DNA from: Bacteroides sp. CAG:770
GTDB lineage: Bacteria; Bacteroidota; Bacteroidia; Bacteroidales; UBA932
Assembly (NCBI GenBank): GCA_000435075.1
Contig: FR890652.1
Location: 12,440-69,417, forward strand
DNA: 56,978 nt
Direction of reading: 5' to 3'
This document shows, piece after piece, positions 25,747-34,048 of this stretch. The notes below the pieces were generated by a model. It did no database searches and was not told the DNA's origin. It was given only the letters and a program-made list of their open reading frames with translations. The translations under genes and the position numbers were made by a program. Position 1 is the first letter of the stretch. Every line of letters begins with the position of its first letter.

Positions 25747-26808
25747 ATGAAAAATAATATTCTTATTATAGGCGGAGGTCCTGCGGGACTCGAAGCGGCA
25801 TCAGGACTTCAGAGGCTGGGGTACAATGTCATATTGATAGAAAGGTCGTCCATGCTTGGCGGTCATCTTGCGTCCTGGGACAGATTGTTCCCTGACGGAG
25901 TTTCTGCCCGCGGGACACTGAAAGGTCTGCTTGCACAGATGGACGGCGTCAAGTGCTTCACTGATACGGAAGTACGCTCCATCAACAGGCTGGAGAAATC
26001 TTATAATGTCATCCTTTCCAATGGTATCACGGTGCTTGCCGATGCGGTGCTGGTGGCCAGCGGTTTCGACCTTTTCAAGGCCGAAAAGAAGGAGGAATAC
26101 GGCTACGGAATCTACGACCATGTAGTTACCAATGCCGATTTGGAGGCATGGTTCAATGCCGGTCCTGATTCCGACACCAGGATTGACAAGCCTAAAAGAA
26201 TCGGTTTCGTTCATTGTGTCGGCTCGCGTGACGAGAAGTCGGGATGCCGTTCATGCTCGAAGGTCTGCTGCGCTACGGCCGTCAAGCAGGCTTGCGAGAT
26301 GAAGCAGGCTTTTCCTGACGCACAGGTGTATTGTTTCTACATGGACCTGAGAATGTTCGGCCGTCACTACGAGGACCTCTATCTCAGTGCACAGAAGGAT
26401 TACAGTGTGCGTTTTATCCGTGGACGCGTTGCGGAAGTATCTGAAAATGTGGATGGAAGCCTTTTGGTGAAAGCTGAAGATACCGTTGCCGGAAAGCCGT
26501 TGAAAGTGACGCTCGACCTGCTTGTGCTGATGGCCGGAATGAGACCTTCGGCTGCCGGAAAGAGAGTCGGAAAACTGTTGGAAATGCCAATGGAAGAGGA
26601 CGGCTTCTTTGCCGTGCGTGACGGTATTCTGGCAGGACAGCGCAGCGGATTGCCTGGAGTTTTCCTTGCAGGTGCCGCTACCGGTCCGAAGACATTGCCG
26701 GAAACAGTTGCTGAGGCCAGGGCTGCTGTCGTAGAAATTGACAGATACTTGTCCGACATATTTCCTGATGTTAAAAATTACAAGACTTTGGTTCGAGAAA
26801 GATGGTAG
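25747..26808 (+). CDS. HdrA-like FAD/Fe-S oxidoreductase, short form
   Basis: A 353-residue flavoprotein. The FAD motif IIGGGPAGLEAA is at residues 7-18 and the second nucleotide segment ends FLAGAATGPKTLPETVAEA. The HdrA cluster signature is present: Cys157 (FVHCVGSRDE), Cys167, Cys170, Cys174 and Cys175 (GCRSCSKVCCATAVKQA). Unlike methanogen HdrA (~650 residues) it has no N-terminal extension and no inserted ferredoxin motifs. It is therefore a core HdrA lacking the usual entry clusters for ferredoxin. The next gene overlaps by 7 bases and may supply them. Confidence 0.82.
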   Translation: MKNNILIIGGGPAGLEAASGLQRLGYNVILIERSSMLGGHLASWDRLFPDGVSARGTLKGLLAQMDGVKCFTDTEVRSINRLEKSYNVILSNGITVLADAVLVASGFDLFKAEKKEEYGYGIYDHVVTNADLEAWFNAGPDSDTRIDKPKRIGFVHCVGSRDEKSGCRSCSKVCCATAVKQACEMKQAFPDAQVYCFYMDLRMFGRHYEDLYLSAQKDYSVRFIRGRVAEVSENVDGSLLVKAEDTVAGKPLKVTLDLLVLMAGMRPSAAGKRVGKLLEMPMEEDGFFAVRDGILAGQRSGLPGVFLAGAATGPKTLPETVAEARAAVVEIDRYLSDIFPDVKNYKTLVRERW

Positions 26809-27131
26809 ATTTCGGTTTCGGTCTGGTTCCAAGTTCCAGAATCAATCTTGACTTGTTCGACAGGGAAAAGTTCGAAGAGTTGGCTGCAATTGAGCCTGAT
26901 GTGCGCAAGTGTATGGCCTGCGGAAGTTGTGCTGCAGTATGTACGGCCGGAAAGTTCGTGCGCACCAGCGTCAGGGAAGCCGTTGAGGAACTTTTCAATG
27001 CCCATCCGGATAAGGCTCTTGACCTTTTGAAGTCGTGCCAGTTGTGCGGAAAATGCACAATGGTCTGTCCGCGTGGCATAAACACTCGTCATCTTATCCT
27101 GTCTATCGCTAAAATCTACGGAACTAAATGA
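26802..27131 (+). CDS. Small HdrC-like double [4Fe-4S] protein
   Basis: A 109-residue Fe-S protein with two cluster motifs, CMACGSCAAVCTAGKF and CQLCGKCTMVCPRGI, about 45 residues apart, as in HdrC. In the first motif the usual Pro after the fourth Cys is replaced by Thr. The gene overlaps the HdrA-like gene by 7 bases and the following membrane gene by 4 (ATGA), so the three are translated together. It probably links the flavin subunit with the membrane subunit. It is a second HdrC in one operon, beside the one at 23966. Confidence 0.85.
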   Translation: MVDFGFGLVPSSRINLDLFDREKFEELAAIEPDVRKCMACGSCAAVCTAGKFVRTSVREAVEELFNAHPDKALDLLKSCQLCGKCTMVCPRGINTRHLILSIAKIYGTK

Positions 27132-29062
27132 TACCATTATACATATTGCCGCTTCAGACTGCGCCGGAAGTCATTGACAGAATCCCTTCCGGATATAGCA
27201 ATTTCGTGATTCCGTTCGTTGTCGGCATCAGTTTTATGCTGATTTGGCTGACTGTCGGACTTTTCAGGCTTATGGCTAAGATTCCTGCCCGGGACAGACG
27301 CCGGCTCTGGAAGTCATTCTTCATCCCCAAGATTGCACTCAAGAATATCAGGGACCTGTTCTGCGACTGTCTTTTCCATACCAAAATCTGGAAACGCGAG
27401 CCGCTGCTGGGTTATATGCATTCCGCGATTGCATTCGGATGGTTCATGCTCATTGTCCTCGGACATCTCGAGGTGGCTCTGTTCGTTCCGAAGCATCTTG
27501 CCTGGACGGACGGCGGTCTATTCTATCCGATTTTCTATCGTTTCTTCGTCTGGATTAATCCCGGTCATGTCTCGCTGAGGGGCTGGTTCTTCTTTTTCCT
27601 GATGGACTTCTTCCTGCTTTATGTGCTTACCGGAGTCGGCATGGCCATCTTCAAGAGGTTCAGGTCCATAGTCCTCGGTATGAGACATACTACCAAGCCG
27701 TCATTGGCTGACCGTATAGCACTGTATAGCCTCTGGCTGATTTTTCCGCTCCGCCTCCTGGCCGAGAGTTTCACGGCCGACCTCAGCGGCGGCAGTTTCC
27801 TGACGGTTCCGGTCAATATGCTCTGGCATTGGATTTTCGGTAACAATCTGTATTTCATGCCGGTATGGTGGGCGTATTCCATCTGTCTGGGCCTTTTCTT
27901 CGCGGCAATGCCGTTCAGCCGTTACATGCATATCCTTACCGAAGTGCTGTGGATTTTGTTGCGCAATGCCGGTATCCAGCCGAGCCATCCCCGCAAGGGT
28001 GTCGCTGAAGCTGAGATTTATGCGTGCTCAAGCTGCGGCCTGTGTCTGGATGCGTGTCCGATGAATGTCCAGAAGAAGAATCTGAAGTACTCGTCGGTCT
28101 ATTTTATTCGTTTTCTGCGTCGTCATAACGAGAAGAAAATCAATGATATAGCGGATAAGTGCCTGATGTGTGACAAGTGCCACGCCCTGTGCCCTGTCGG
28201 TGTCGATGCGCCAGCGCTCCGCCGCGCGCAGAGGGCCACTGTCAATGATTCTTTGTGCTACGATTATTCGTATCTCCAGAACCGCGTACCTGCACCTGAA
28301 GCCAATGATATTGTCAATGTTGCCGCCGGTGTTTCTGATGCGCCTGAGGTGATGTATTTCGCCGGATGTATGACCCATCTTACTCCGCGGATCATCAAGT
28401 CCGTGGAGAAGGTTTTCAAGGCTGCTTCCGTCAATTATATTTTTGCCGACCGTGACGGCGGCATCTGTTGCGGCCGTCCTCTCATGTTGGCCGGCAAGAC
28501 TTCTGCTGCACGTGAAACCATCTCTGCCAACCGCAAGATGATTCTGGATTCCGGTTGTCGCACATTAGTTCTCTCCTGTCCGATTTGTTATAAGATTTTT
28601 AAGGATGAGTATAACCTGAAGGGGATAGAGGTTCTTCATTATACGCAGTATATCAAGCGTTTGGTCGAGCAGGGCAGACTGAAACTGTCTTCTTGTGATG
28701 AGCGTCTTGTCTATCACGACCCGTGTGAACTTGGCAGAGGCTGTGGTGTTTATGAAGAGCCACGCAATGTGCTTTCCCAGGTGGGCACTCTGGTCCCTGC
28801 CGCCAAGGAAGGTGACGAGAGCATCTGTTGCGGCGGCAGTCTGGGCAGCCTGACCCTGGATGCCCGTGACCGTGCCAAGATTACCGAGTCCTCCTTGGCC
28901 AATCTCGTAGCCAACAACCCTCAGACCATAGTCACAGCCTGCCCTCTCTGTCTCATGACCTTCTCCGGTCCCGCCCTCGACACCGTTTCCCATAAATCCG
29001 GTGAAGAAGCAACCGACGTGAATGTCAAGGACTTCGCCGAAGTCATTTCGCAGAGGGTGTAG
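27128..29062 (+). CDS. HdrE-HdrD-like fusion: membrane cytochrome plus CCG Fe-S subunit
   Basis: A 644-residue protein in two parts. Residues ~1-290 have about five hydrophobic segments with His residues in them (REPLLGYMHSAIAFGWFM, LGHLE), like the heme b subunit HdrE or NarI. From Cys300 come two [4Fe-4S] motifs (CSSCGLCLDACP, CLMCDKCHALCP). Two full CCG domains follow (FAGCMTHLTP, GICCGRP, LSCPICY; then HDPCELGRGC, SICCGGS, TACPLCL), as in HdrD. The fusion should couple quinone chemistry to the cytosolic Fe-S subunits. It closes the five-gene operon. Confidence 0.88.
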   Translation: MIPLYILPLQTAPEVIDRIPSGYSNFVIPFVVGISFMLIWLTVGLFRLMAKIPARDRRRLWKSFFIPKIALKNIRDLFCDCLFHTKIWKREPLLGYMHSAIAFGWFMLIVLGHLEVALFVPKHLAWTDGGLFYPIFYRFFVWINPGHVSLRGWFFFFLMDFFLLYVLTGVGMAIFKRFRSIVLGMRHTTKPSLADRIALYSLWLIFPLRLLAESFTADLSGGSFLTVPVNMLWHWIFGNNLYFMPVWWAYSICLGLFFAAMPFSRYMHILTEVLWILLRNAGIQPSHPRKGVAEAEIYACSSCGLCLDACPMNVQKKNLKYSSVYFIRFLRRHNEKKINDIADKCLMCDKCHALCPVGVDAPALRRAQRATVNDSLCYDYSYLQNRVPAPEANDIVNVAAGVSDAPEVMYFAGCMTHLTPRIIKSVEKVFKAASVNYIFADRDGGICCGRPLMLAGKTSAARETISANRKMILDSGCRTLVLSCPICYKIFKDEYNLKGIEVLHYTQYIKRLVEQGRLKLSSCDERLVYHDPCELGRGCGVYEEPRNVLSQVGTLVPAAKEGDESICCGGSLGSLTLDARDRAKITESSLANLVANNPQTIVTACPLCLMTFSGPALDTVSHKSGEEATDVNVKDFAEVISQRV

Positions 29063-29114
29063 AGGGAGTGTGGTGGCATTGACAAGTTTGTTCTGATTTG
29101 CTTGCAATGGATGT

Positions 29115-29122
29115 TATATTTG
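29115..29122 (+). promoter_or_regulatory. -7 box of the nuclease-helicase gene
   Basis: TATATTTG at 29115-29122 is a full match to the -7 consensus. TTTG sequences upstream (29087-29090 and 29097-29100) are at 24 and 14 bases, not the usual 19-20. A start of transcription near 29129 supports translation from the ATG at 29162. Confidence 0.45.
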
Positions 29123-29161
29123 CGTAACTTGTCGTTCTTGAACTATTATTCTGACATTGAT

Positions 29162-31033
29162 ATGATTGTATATGAAGACTCCAAAAAAGGTTTTGTCGAA
29201 GATGTCAAGTCGAACTGCATAGCAGACAGAATTGCGGACAAGATACGTGAGCATGGAATAAATGCTGGACAGGAAAGGGAATATGTTTCTTGGCAGAATT
29301 CCTTGCAGTTTATGCGTAACATAGTGGATGATAATGAGATTGACGACGATGTCAAGATTGCCATAGAATATAGCATTCCATTGACATCCAAACGTGTGGA
29401 TTTTATTATCAGCGGTGCTGATTCCGACAACCATGACAATGTTGTTATCGTAGAACTCAAACAGTGGCAGAAAGCGGAAGTCGTTGACGATGATATGCAC
29501 TATTGCGTGAAAACCTTTGTAGGGGGAAATGACAGAATTGTGTGTCATCCGTCGTATCAGGCATATTCGTATTCTTGCTTTATCAGAAACTATTCTCAGA
29601 CTGTGTTGGATAAGGGTATTAATTTGGTGCCTTGCGCATATCTCCATAATTATGATCCTAAGTTCAAACCGAATCTGTCGAATTCCATTTATAGGGAATG
29701 GGTTGGAGAAGCACCATTTTTCGTAAGGGACGAAGCGGAAGTTTTTTCTGCATTCATCAAGAAATATGTTACACGTAAGTCTTCTGATGGAGATCTGTTG
29801 TATAAAATTGATCATGGAAGGCTAAAACCGACAAAGGCTTTACAAGACTCGCTGGCCTCAATGGTTAAGGGTAATAAGGAATTTATGCTTCTTGATGAAC
29901 AGGCCGTTTGCTATGATATGTGTCTGAAGACCATGGCTAAGTGTAAGGAAGATGGTAGGAAAAGAACCATTATTATTCAAGGCGGCCCAGGAACTGGCAA
30001 GTCTGTTCTTGCAGTCAATTTGTTGATGGAGTATATCAGTAAAAGCCTCAATGCGAGTTATGTGACTAAAAACAGTGCTCCGAGAAAAGCTTTCTTGTCG
30101 CTTTTGACAAATTCGGATGCTAAAAAACTGGTCAATATAAAGCAATTGTTCCGATCTCCTTTCGGCTTGTCTAATGTGCCGTGTAACACCTATGATTGTC
30201 TGATAGTGGATGAAGCACATCGGCTTGTCAAGAAAATGTATGGGGACTGGAATGGAGAAAATCAGGTTAAGGAGTGCATTTCTGCGTCATTGTTGAGCAT
30301 TTTCTTGTTGGATGAAGATCAGGCTGTTACAAATAAAGATATCGGGTCGGTCGATGAAATCAGAAAATGGTGTGTCGCACTTGGTTCGATCTTGAAGATG
30401 CCTGAGGAGGCTAATCTTGTTTCTCAGTTCAGATGCAATGGTAGTGATGCCTATATACAGTTTGTTGACGATGTTCTTCAGCGAACTGGAGAAAGTGTGT
30501 CTGTTGATTTGAGTGAACTTAATTTTGACTTTAGGGTGTTTGACAATGCTTCAGACCTTCGTGAGGCGTTGCGTAAGAAGAATTCTGTCAATAACAAGTC
30601 TCGAATGGTGGCGGGTTATTGTTACGACTGGAATGTCAAACATGGCAGAGGTGAATATGATATTTTGCTTCCTGGTGGTTTTCGGGCTAAGTGGAATCTT
30701 GAGAATGATGATATTTGGGCTATTAATCCCGAATCATTTGAAGAGGTCGGATGCATACATACGGCACAAGGTCTTGAATTCGACTATGTAGGGGTTCTTA
30801 TCGGCAAAGACCTCAGATATGACACTAATTCCGGTAATGTCATTACAGATAAGTCCAGAATATCTAAAGACGATAAATCCTCGGGTATAAGAGCTATTAA
30901 CGATGCACAAGCCAGAAGACTGATACTGAATACGTACAAGACGTTGTTGACGCGAGGTCAGAAGGGGTGCTATGTTTATTGTGAGGATCAGGCTCTGTCT
31001 GAATATATGAAGAGGAAAGCTGGTCAAATCTGA
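29162..31033 (+). CDS. Fused PD-(D/E)XK nuclease and DUF2075-type helicase
   Basis: The ATG at 29162 gives 623 residues. An in-frame TTG at 29102 precedes the probable transcription start and is rejected. The N-terminal ~230 residues contain KRVDFIISGAD and VVIVELKQWQ, the D...ExK core of a PD-(D/E)XK nuclease. The C-terminal part is a DUF2075 superfamily 1-like helicase: Walker A IIQGGPGTGKSVLA, Walker B DCLIVDEAHRLV, a QFRCNGSDAYIQFVDDVL motif and HTAQGLEFDYVGV. Such proteins are often in defence islands. The AT-rich codon use differs from the Hdr genes, suggesting transfer. Confidence 0.82.
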   Translation: MIVYEDSKKGFVEDVKSNCIADRIADKIREHGINAGQEREYVSWQNSLQFMRNIVDDNEIDDDVKIAIEYSIPLTSKRVDFIISGADSDNHDNVVIVELKQWQKAEVVDDDMHYCVKTFVGGNDRIVCHPSYQAYSYSCFIRNYSQTVLDKGINLVPCAYLHNYDPKFKPNLSNSIYREWVGEAPFFVRDEAEVFSAFIKKYVTRKSSDGDLLYKIDHGRLKPTKALQDSLASMVKGNKEFMLLDEQAVCYDMCLKTMAKCKEDGRKRTIIIQGGPGTGKSVLAVNLLMEYISKSLNASYVTKNSAPRKAFLSLLTNSDAKKLVNIKQLFRSPFGLSNVPCNTYDCLIVDEAHRLVKKMYGDWNGENQVKECISASLLSIFLLDEDQAVTNKDIGSVDEIRKWCVALGSILKMPEEANLVSQFRCNGSDAYIQFVDDVLQRTGESVSVDLSELNFDFRVFDNASDLREALRKKNSVNNKSRMVAGYCYDWNVKHGRGEYDILLPGGFRAKWNLENDDIWAINPESFEEVGCIHTAQGLEFDYVGVLIGKDLRYDTNSGNVITDKSRISKDDKSSGIRAINDAQARRLILNTYKTLLTRGQKGCYVYCEDQALSEYMKRKAGQI

Positions 31034-31059
31034 ATCAAATAGAAGGGAACTCGATGCAT

Positions 31060-31284
31060 TCAACTGTGGTCTATCGTGTTGAGGTTCCCTTTCCGTACTA
31101 TCACATACTCGTTTTCATACGGCTTCTCTTCAGACAGTCGTTTTGTCCTGAATGTCTGATACTTGATTTTTAGAAGATTCTTTACTCTGGAGTCTTCGAA
31201 CATTGCTGCTACCGATCCGAAGTAAAAATGTTCATGGGTGTCTTTGACCTCCACATGAATGATTGTTCTATTGTGTTTCAACAT
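31060..31284 (-). CDS. Small conserved hypothetical protein of mobile-element type
   Basis: A 74-residue protein containing HVEVKDTHEHFYFGSVAAMFE and a C-terminal PYENEYVIVRKGNL. I recognise the HFYFGS...AA...F pattern from small Bacteroidetes proteins often found on mobile or accessory DNA; no function is known to me. It is convergent with the helicase gene (26-base gap). A TATATTTG box on its strand lies just upstream (31298-31305), leaving a very short leader. Confidence 0.6.
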   Translation of the reverse strand: MLKHNRTIIHVEVKDTHEHFYFGSVAAMFEDSRVKNLLKIKYQTFRTKRLSEEKPYENEYVIVRKGNLNTIDHS

Positions 31285-31297
31285 ACGCTTGCTTTTA

Positions 31298-31305
31298 CAA
31301 ATATA
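31298..31305 (-). promoter_or_regulatory. -7 box of the small minus-strand gene
   Basis: TATATTTG on the minus strand fits the -7 consensus. The nearest TTTG (31318-31321) is only 12 bases upstream, so the -33 element is unclear. The predicted start is 6-8 bases before the ATG at 31284. Confidence 0.4.
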
Positions 31306-31346
31306 GTATGATTTCTACAAATATTCTGTAAAAGTTGATTTTTTAT

Positions 31347-31377
31347 TTTGGCTGCATCTACAAAAATAATATATTTG
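31347..31377 (+). promoter_or_regulatory. Promoter of the 31430 gene
   Basis: TTTG (31347-31350), 19 bases, then TATATTTG (31370-31377): a perfect Bacteroidetes promoter. Transcription would begin near 31384, about 45 bases before the ATG at 31430. Confidence 0.7.
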
Positions 31378-31429
31378 TGGAAAATTTGTCGGATTTGCTT
31401 GTCATGGAAGCAGAGCTTGCTGTATAAAT

Positions 31430-31849
31430 ATGTTGATTGTCAATGAATGTGTGATTATGGGTAATGGACGTGAAAGGAATATATATTTGGTTGAATCTTG
31501 CCATAAACAGATTAAGGTTGAGATAAAGTATGAAGAGTATGTGGCATCTTCTGCTTTGGCTGTGTCTTTATATGCCAGACCAGATGAATTATATGAGATA
31601 GAGGATGAGAATCTTTGTACTGAGGAAGTCAATGTCTTCAGTGAGTTATATGCTGTAATTACAGTTAACCTCCCGGATTCTGTTCTGCTTCCGGCTGGTG
31701 TCCAATATGTTGATGTCAATAATTATCCATGGATATGTGACTGGTTGATTGACAATAAAATTGCGGAGCCTACAGAATATTCAGCCAGAAGCGGTTTTTG
31801 CGTTTATCCGGCAATGAAGTTTAATAGGAATTGTGCAGATGATATGTGA
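31430..31849 (+). CDS. Accessory hypothetical protein, DUF4313-like
   Basis: A 139-residue acidic protein. Another Met at residue 10 (31457) could be the true start. The C-terminal part VNLPDSVLLPAGVQYVDVNNYPWICDWL followed by SGFCVYPAMKF resembles the DUF4313 group of small proteins carried on Bacteroidetes mobile elements; this is from memory and uncertain. A perfect promoter precedes it. It is part of the AT-rich islet between the Hdr operon and the glycerol-1-phosphate dehydrogenase gene. Confidence 0.6.
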   Translation: MLIVNECVIMGNGRERNIYLVESCHKQIKVEIKYEEYVASSALAVSLYARPDELYEIEDENLCTEEVNVFSELYAVITVNLPDSVLLPAGVQYVDVNNYPWICDWLIDNKIAEPTEYSARSGFCVYPAMKFNRNCADDM

Positions 31850-31893
31850 TTGTCTCCGTTTTACAGATGCTGTCCGATATCTTGTGAAAAGCC

Positions 31894-31923
31894 TTGGAAG
31901 TAAGGGATTATTTATTAATTTTG
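31894..31923 (+). promoter_or_regulatory. Promoter of the glycerol-1-phosphate dehydrogenase gene
   Basis: TTG (31894-31896), 19 bases, then TAATTTTG (31916-31923). It is the only good match in the 232-base gap. It gives a leader of about 150 bases before the ATG at 32082, in which I see no other defined element. Confidence 0.55.
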
Positions 31924-32081
31924 GTTCGTGAATCAGAGCGGTTCATATTGATGTTTCGTTATTGTAATGTAATGAAAATCAATGATGTATAAATCATTCT
32001 TGCAGTTTGCGCCCAGTGCTGTCTTTGCTTGCGAAACCGGGGTTCTTGCGGAATGAAAATTAAACGCGCTACTCTGAGGTT

Positions 32082-33419
32082 ATGAACGAAATCGAAAAGG
32101 TTCTGCAGAAGTTAAGAGACACTAAAGCACTTGAATTTGGAGTCGGAGCATTGAAGAAAGTTCCGTCAATGTTTGAAAAATTTTTTCCTGGAAAGACGGC
32201 TGTTGTCGTGGCCGATAAAATCACATACGACATAGCTGGTGAAACTGTTTATAATTGTCTTAGGAGTGCAGGAATCAGTACGGAGCCGTCATTCATTTTC
32301 ACGGACCCTGGTCTCTATGCCGAATGGACATACTTGGAACAGTTGGAATCTTATCTGAAAGAACGGGATGCCATCGCTGTCGCTGTTGGCGTAGGTGTCA
32401 TCAATGACTTGACGAAGCTGGCTTCCAGCCACCTGAACAGGAGATACTTAATAGTCGGAACTGCAGCGTCAATGGATGGTTATACTGCTTATGGCGCGTC
32501 CATTACTTATCATGGCAATAAGCAGACATTTGACTGCCGTGCGCCTATCGGGATGGTGATGGACCCTGCAATAGCAGCCAAGGCTCCCAACAAGATTACA
32601 GCCTCAGGTTATGGAGACCTTATCGCCAAAATCCCTTCCGGAGCGGATTGGATAATCGCTGATGGTGTAGGCAGTGAAAGCATTGACAAATTCGCTTTTT
32701 CTCTGGTCCAGAGAAATCTTAATGAGGCATTGGCCGATCCTGATGCGATAGCATCTGGGGATGTTACGGCTGTCGGAAAACTGGCTTATGGATTGATAAT
32801 GAGTGGATTTGCCATGCAGTCAATGTTGTCGAGCCGTCCGTCTTCAGGTGCAGAACATCTCTTTAGCCACTATTGGGATATGGAAGGTCTGTGCTATAAT
32901 GGCAGACATGTGTCTCATGGATTTAGCGTGGCTGTCGGTACTCTGGTGTCAGTAGCTTGTCTTGAGTATCTTCTGAACAAGGATTTTTCAATGTTTGACA
33001 TTGACAATGCTGTATCCCGTTGGCCTGAGTGGGAGTCGATGGAGGCGATAATCCGGGATGTATTTGCCGGAATGCCTGACCATCTTGCAAGAGGCCTTGC
33101 CGAAAGCCGGTCCAAATACATTGACAAGAATGGTGTGCGAAAGCAGCTTGAGGCGTTGAAAAATCATTGGCCGGAACTCAGGCAAGAGATTCAGAATCAG
33201 ATTATTCCTTTCAATGATGTGCGTGAGCGTCTTAAACGCGCCGGCGCTCCTTATGAGCCCGAAATGATAGGCGTGAGCAGGGAAAAGCTCCGCACCACAT
33301 TCCGTGCGATACCATATATGCGGAACCGGTTCACTAACATTGACCTGATCCACAGGGCAGGACTGATGGATGAGACCGAGGCTTATCTCTTCGGCGTGGG
33401 CGGGTACTTCGAGTGCTGA
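32082..33419 (+). CDS. egsA: sn-glycerol-1-phosphate dehydrogenase (AraM/EgsA-like)
   Basis: A 445-residue enzyme of the iron-alcohol-dehydrogenase/dehydroquinate-synthase superfamily. It reduces dihydroxyacetone phosphate to sn-glycerol 1-phosphate, the stereoisomer used in archaeal lipids. The NAD(P)-binding GVGVINDLTKLAS and GTAASMDGYTAYGAS motifs match AraM. Likely metal ligands are Asp179 (GYGDLIAK), His259 (AEHLFSHYW) and His279 (VSHGFS). It differs from ordinary glycerol dehydrogenase by this TAASMDGY motif. It is about 50 residues longer than B. subtilis AraM at the C-terminus. No lipid or sugar gene adjoins it. Its product use is unknown here. Confidence 0.85.
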   Translation: MNEIEKVLQKLRDTKALEFGVGALKKVPSMFEKFFPGKTAVVVADKITYDIAGETVYNCLRSAGISTEPSFIFTDPGLYAEWTYLEQLESYLKERDAIAVAVGVGVINDLTKLASSHLNRRYLIVGTAASMDGYTAYGASITYHGNKQTFDCRAPIGMVMDPAIAAKAPNKITASGYGDLIAKIPSGADWIIADGVGSESIDKFAFSLVQRNLNEALADPDAIASGDVTAVGKLAYGLIMSGFAMQSMLSSRPSSGAEHLFSHYWDMEGLCYNGRHVSHGFSVAVGTLVSVACLEYLLNKDFSMFDIDNAVSRWPEWESMEAIIRDVFAGMPDHLARGLAESRSKYIDKNGVRKQLEALKNHWPELRQEIQNQIIPFNDVRERLKRAGAPYEPEMIGVSREKLRTTFRAIPYMRNRFTNIDLIHRAGLMDETEAYLFGVGGYFEC

Positions 33420-33591
33420 ATGCGGAGACGATTATTTGCCATACCCATCTGCGTAAGAGTCTCCGGAGTCCCAGTCTTGATGCGTTTTCAGAGATTCCGT
33501 ACGTTTGTTTTTCTGATTCCAGACTCAAGTGTCGGGACGGCGCCACATCTGATTTTGGAATTGGTTGGTTTACAGATAGTTATGTGATTTG
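33420..33591. other. Spacer without a supported gene
   Basis: An open frame runs through 33413-33799 but has no start signal, no recognisable protein pattern and crosses the hairpin repeat, so it is not called. Nothing else is supported in this stretch. Confidence 0.5.
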
Positions 33592-33699
33592 GTGTGGATT
33601 ACTGGCAAAAAAATTGCCGAAAATCCACATTGGAAATAAATGGTATCTGATTATCAATGTGTTATTAGGGTGGCCGTGGCGTCTTCCCGGTGCTACGGC
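33592..33699 (+). repeat. Dispersed hairpin repeat, copy A
   Basis: A hairpin (GTGTGGATT at 33592-33600 with AATCCACAT at 33622-33630, inner GGCAA/TTGCC) is followed by a conserved tail that begins with ATGGTATCTGATTATCAATG (33640-33659) and continues about 40 bases. Copy B is at 48792. The two are roughly 70 percent alike over ~105 bases, and the stem differences keep pairing. Confidence 0.7.
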
Positions 33700-33801
33700 T
33701 AAACGCGAAATTGCATTCCGCGCAAATCCACTCGTAACCGCACAAGTCTGCTTGCGGCCGAAATTCAAAAAATGGGATATTTTTGGGGATACTAAATAGA
33801 A

Positions 33802-33833
33802 AAAGTGGCTTACGGGTATCTGTAAGCCACTTT
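33802..33833 (-). terminator. tRNA-Ser terminator
   Basis: AAAGTGGCTTAC (33802-33813) and its exact complement GTAAGCCACTTT (33822-33833) form a 12-bp stem with an 8-base loop. Read on the minus strand it follows the tRNA directly and runs into a T5 tract. Confidence 0.85.
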
Positions 33834-33837
33834 CCTG

Positions 33838-33922
33838 CGGAGAGAGAGGGATTCGAACCCCCGGACCCGTTAAGATCAACGGTTTTCAAGACCGCCGCAT
33901 TCGACCACTCTGCCATCTCTCC
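33838..33922 (-). tRNA. tRNA-Ser (anticodon UGA)
   Basis: An 85-base tRNA on the minus strand. The acceptor stem GGAGAGA (5-prime, ending at 33922) pairs with TCTCTCC (33839-33845), with G as the discriminator base. The anticodon loop CTTGAAA gives anticodon UGA (serine, UCN codons). The T-arm GGTTCGAATCC and a long variable arm, the mark of class II tRNA-Ser, are present. CCA is not encoded. A 26-base copy of the 3-prime end is found at 34049-34074. Confidence 0.95.
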
Positions 33923-33971
33923 AAAGTCGAATTTTATTTCGCCCGCTTCATCTTTTCGGTGAAGTGGATTG

Positions 33972-34001
33972 CAAAGGTACGCATATTTTTGGAAAAAACA
34001 A
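33972..34001 (-). promoter_or_regulatory. tRNA-Ser promoter
   Basis: On the minus strand TTG (33999-34001), 19 bases, then TACCTTTG (33972-33979). Transcription would begin near 33965, leaving a ~43-base leader before the mature tRNA. Confidence 0.7.
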
Positions 34002-34032
34002 GAGGGCGGGCCGAAAAAATAAGAAAATTTCG

Positions 34033-34040
34033 TATCTTTG
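34033..34040 (+). promoter_or_regulatory. Candidate promoter of the histidine phosphatase gene
   Basis: TATCTTTG fits the -7 consensus on the plus strand. No TTG is present about 20 bases upstream, so the -33 element is weak. The transcript would start at about the tRNA fragment and run 70 bases to the ATG at 34119. Confidence 0.4.
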
Positions 34041-34048
34041 AAAAGATT

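Noticed and set aside
25747..26808. A thioredoxin-reductase-like gene
   Set aside because: It lacks a CxxC redox motif in the expected place and has the HdrA cysteine signature (Cys157 to Cys175) and operon context.
32082..33419. Ordinary glycerol dehydrogenase or iron alcohol dehydrogenase
   Set aside because: The TAASMDGYTAYGAS motif and overall length fit the AraM/G1P dehydrogenase branch better.
33413..33799. 128-residue open frame between egsA and the tRNA
   Set aside because: It has no recognisable pattern, overlaps the egsA stop, and runs through the hairpin repeat; a chance frame is more likely.
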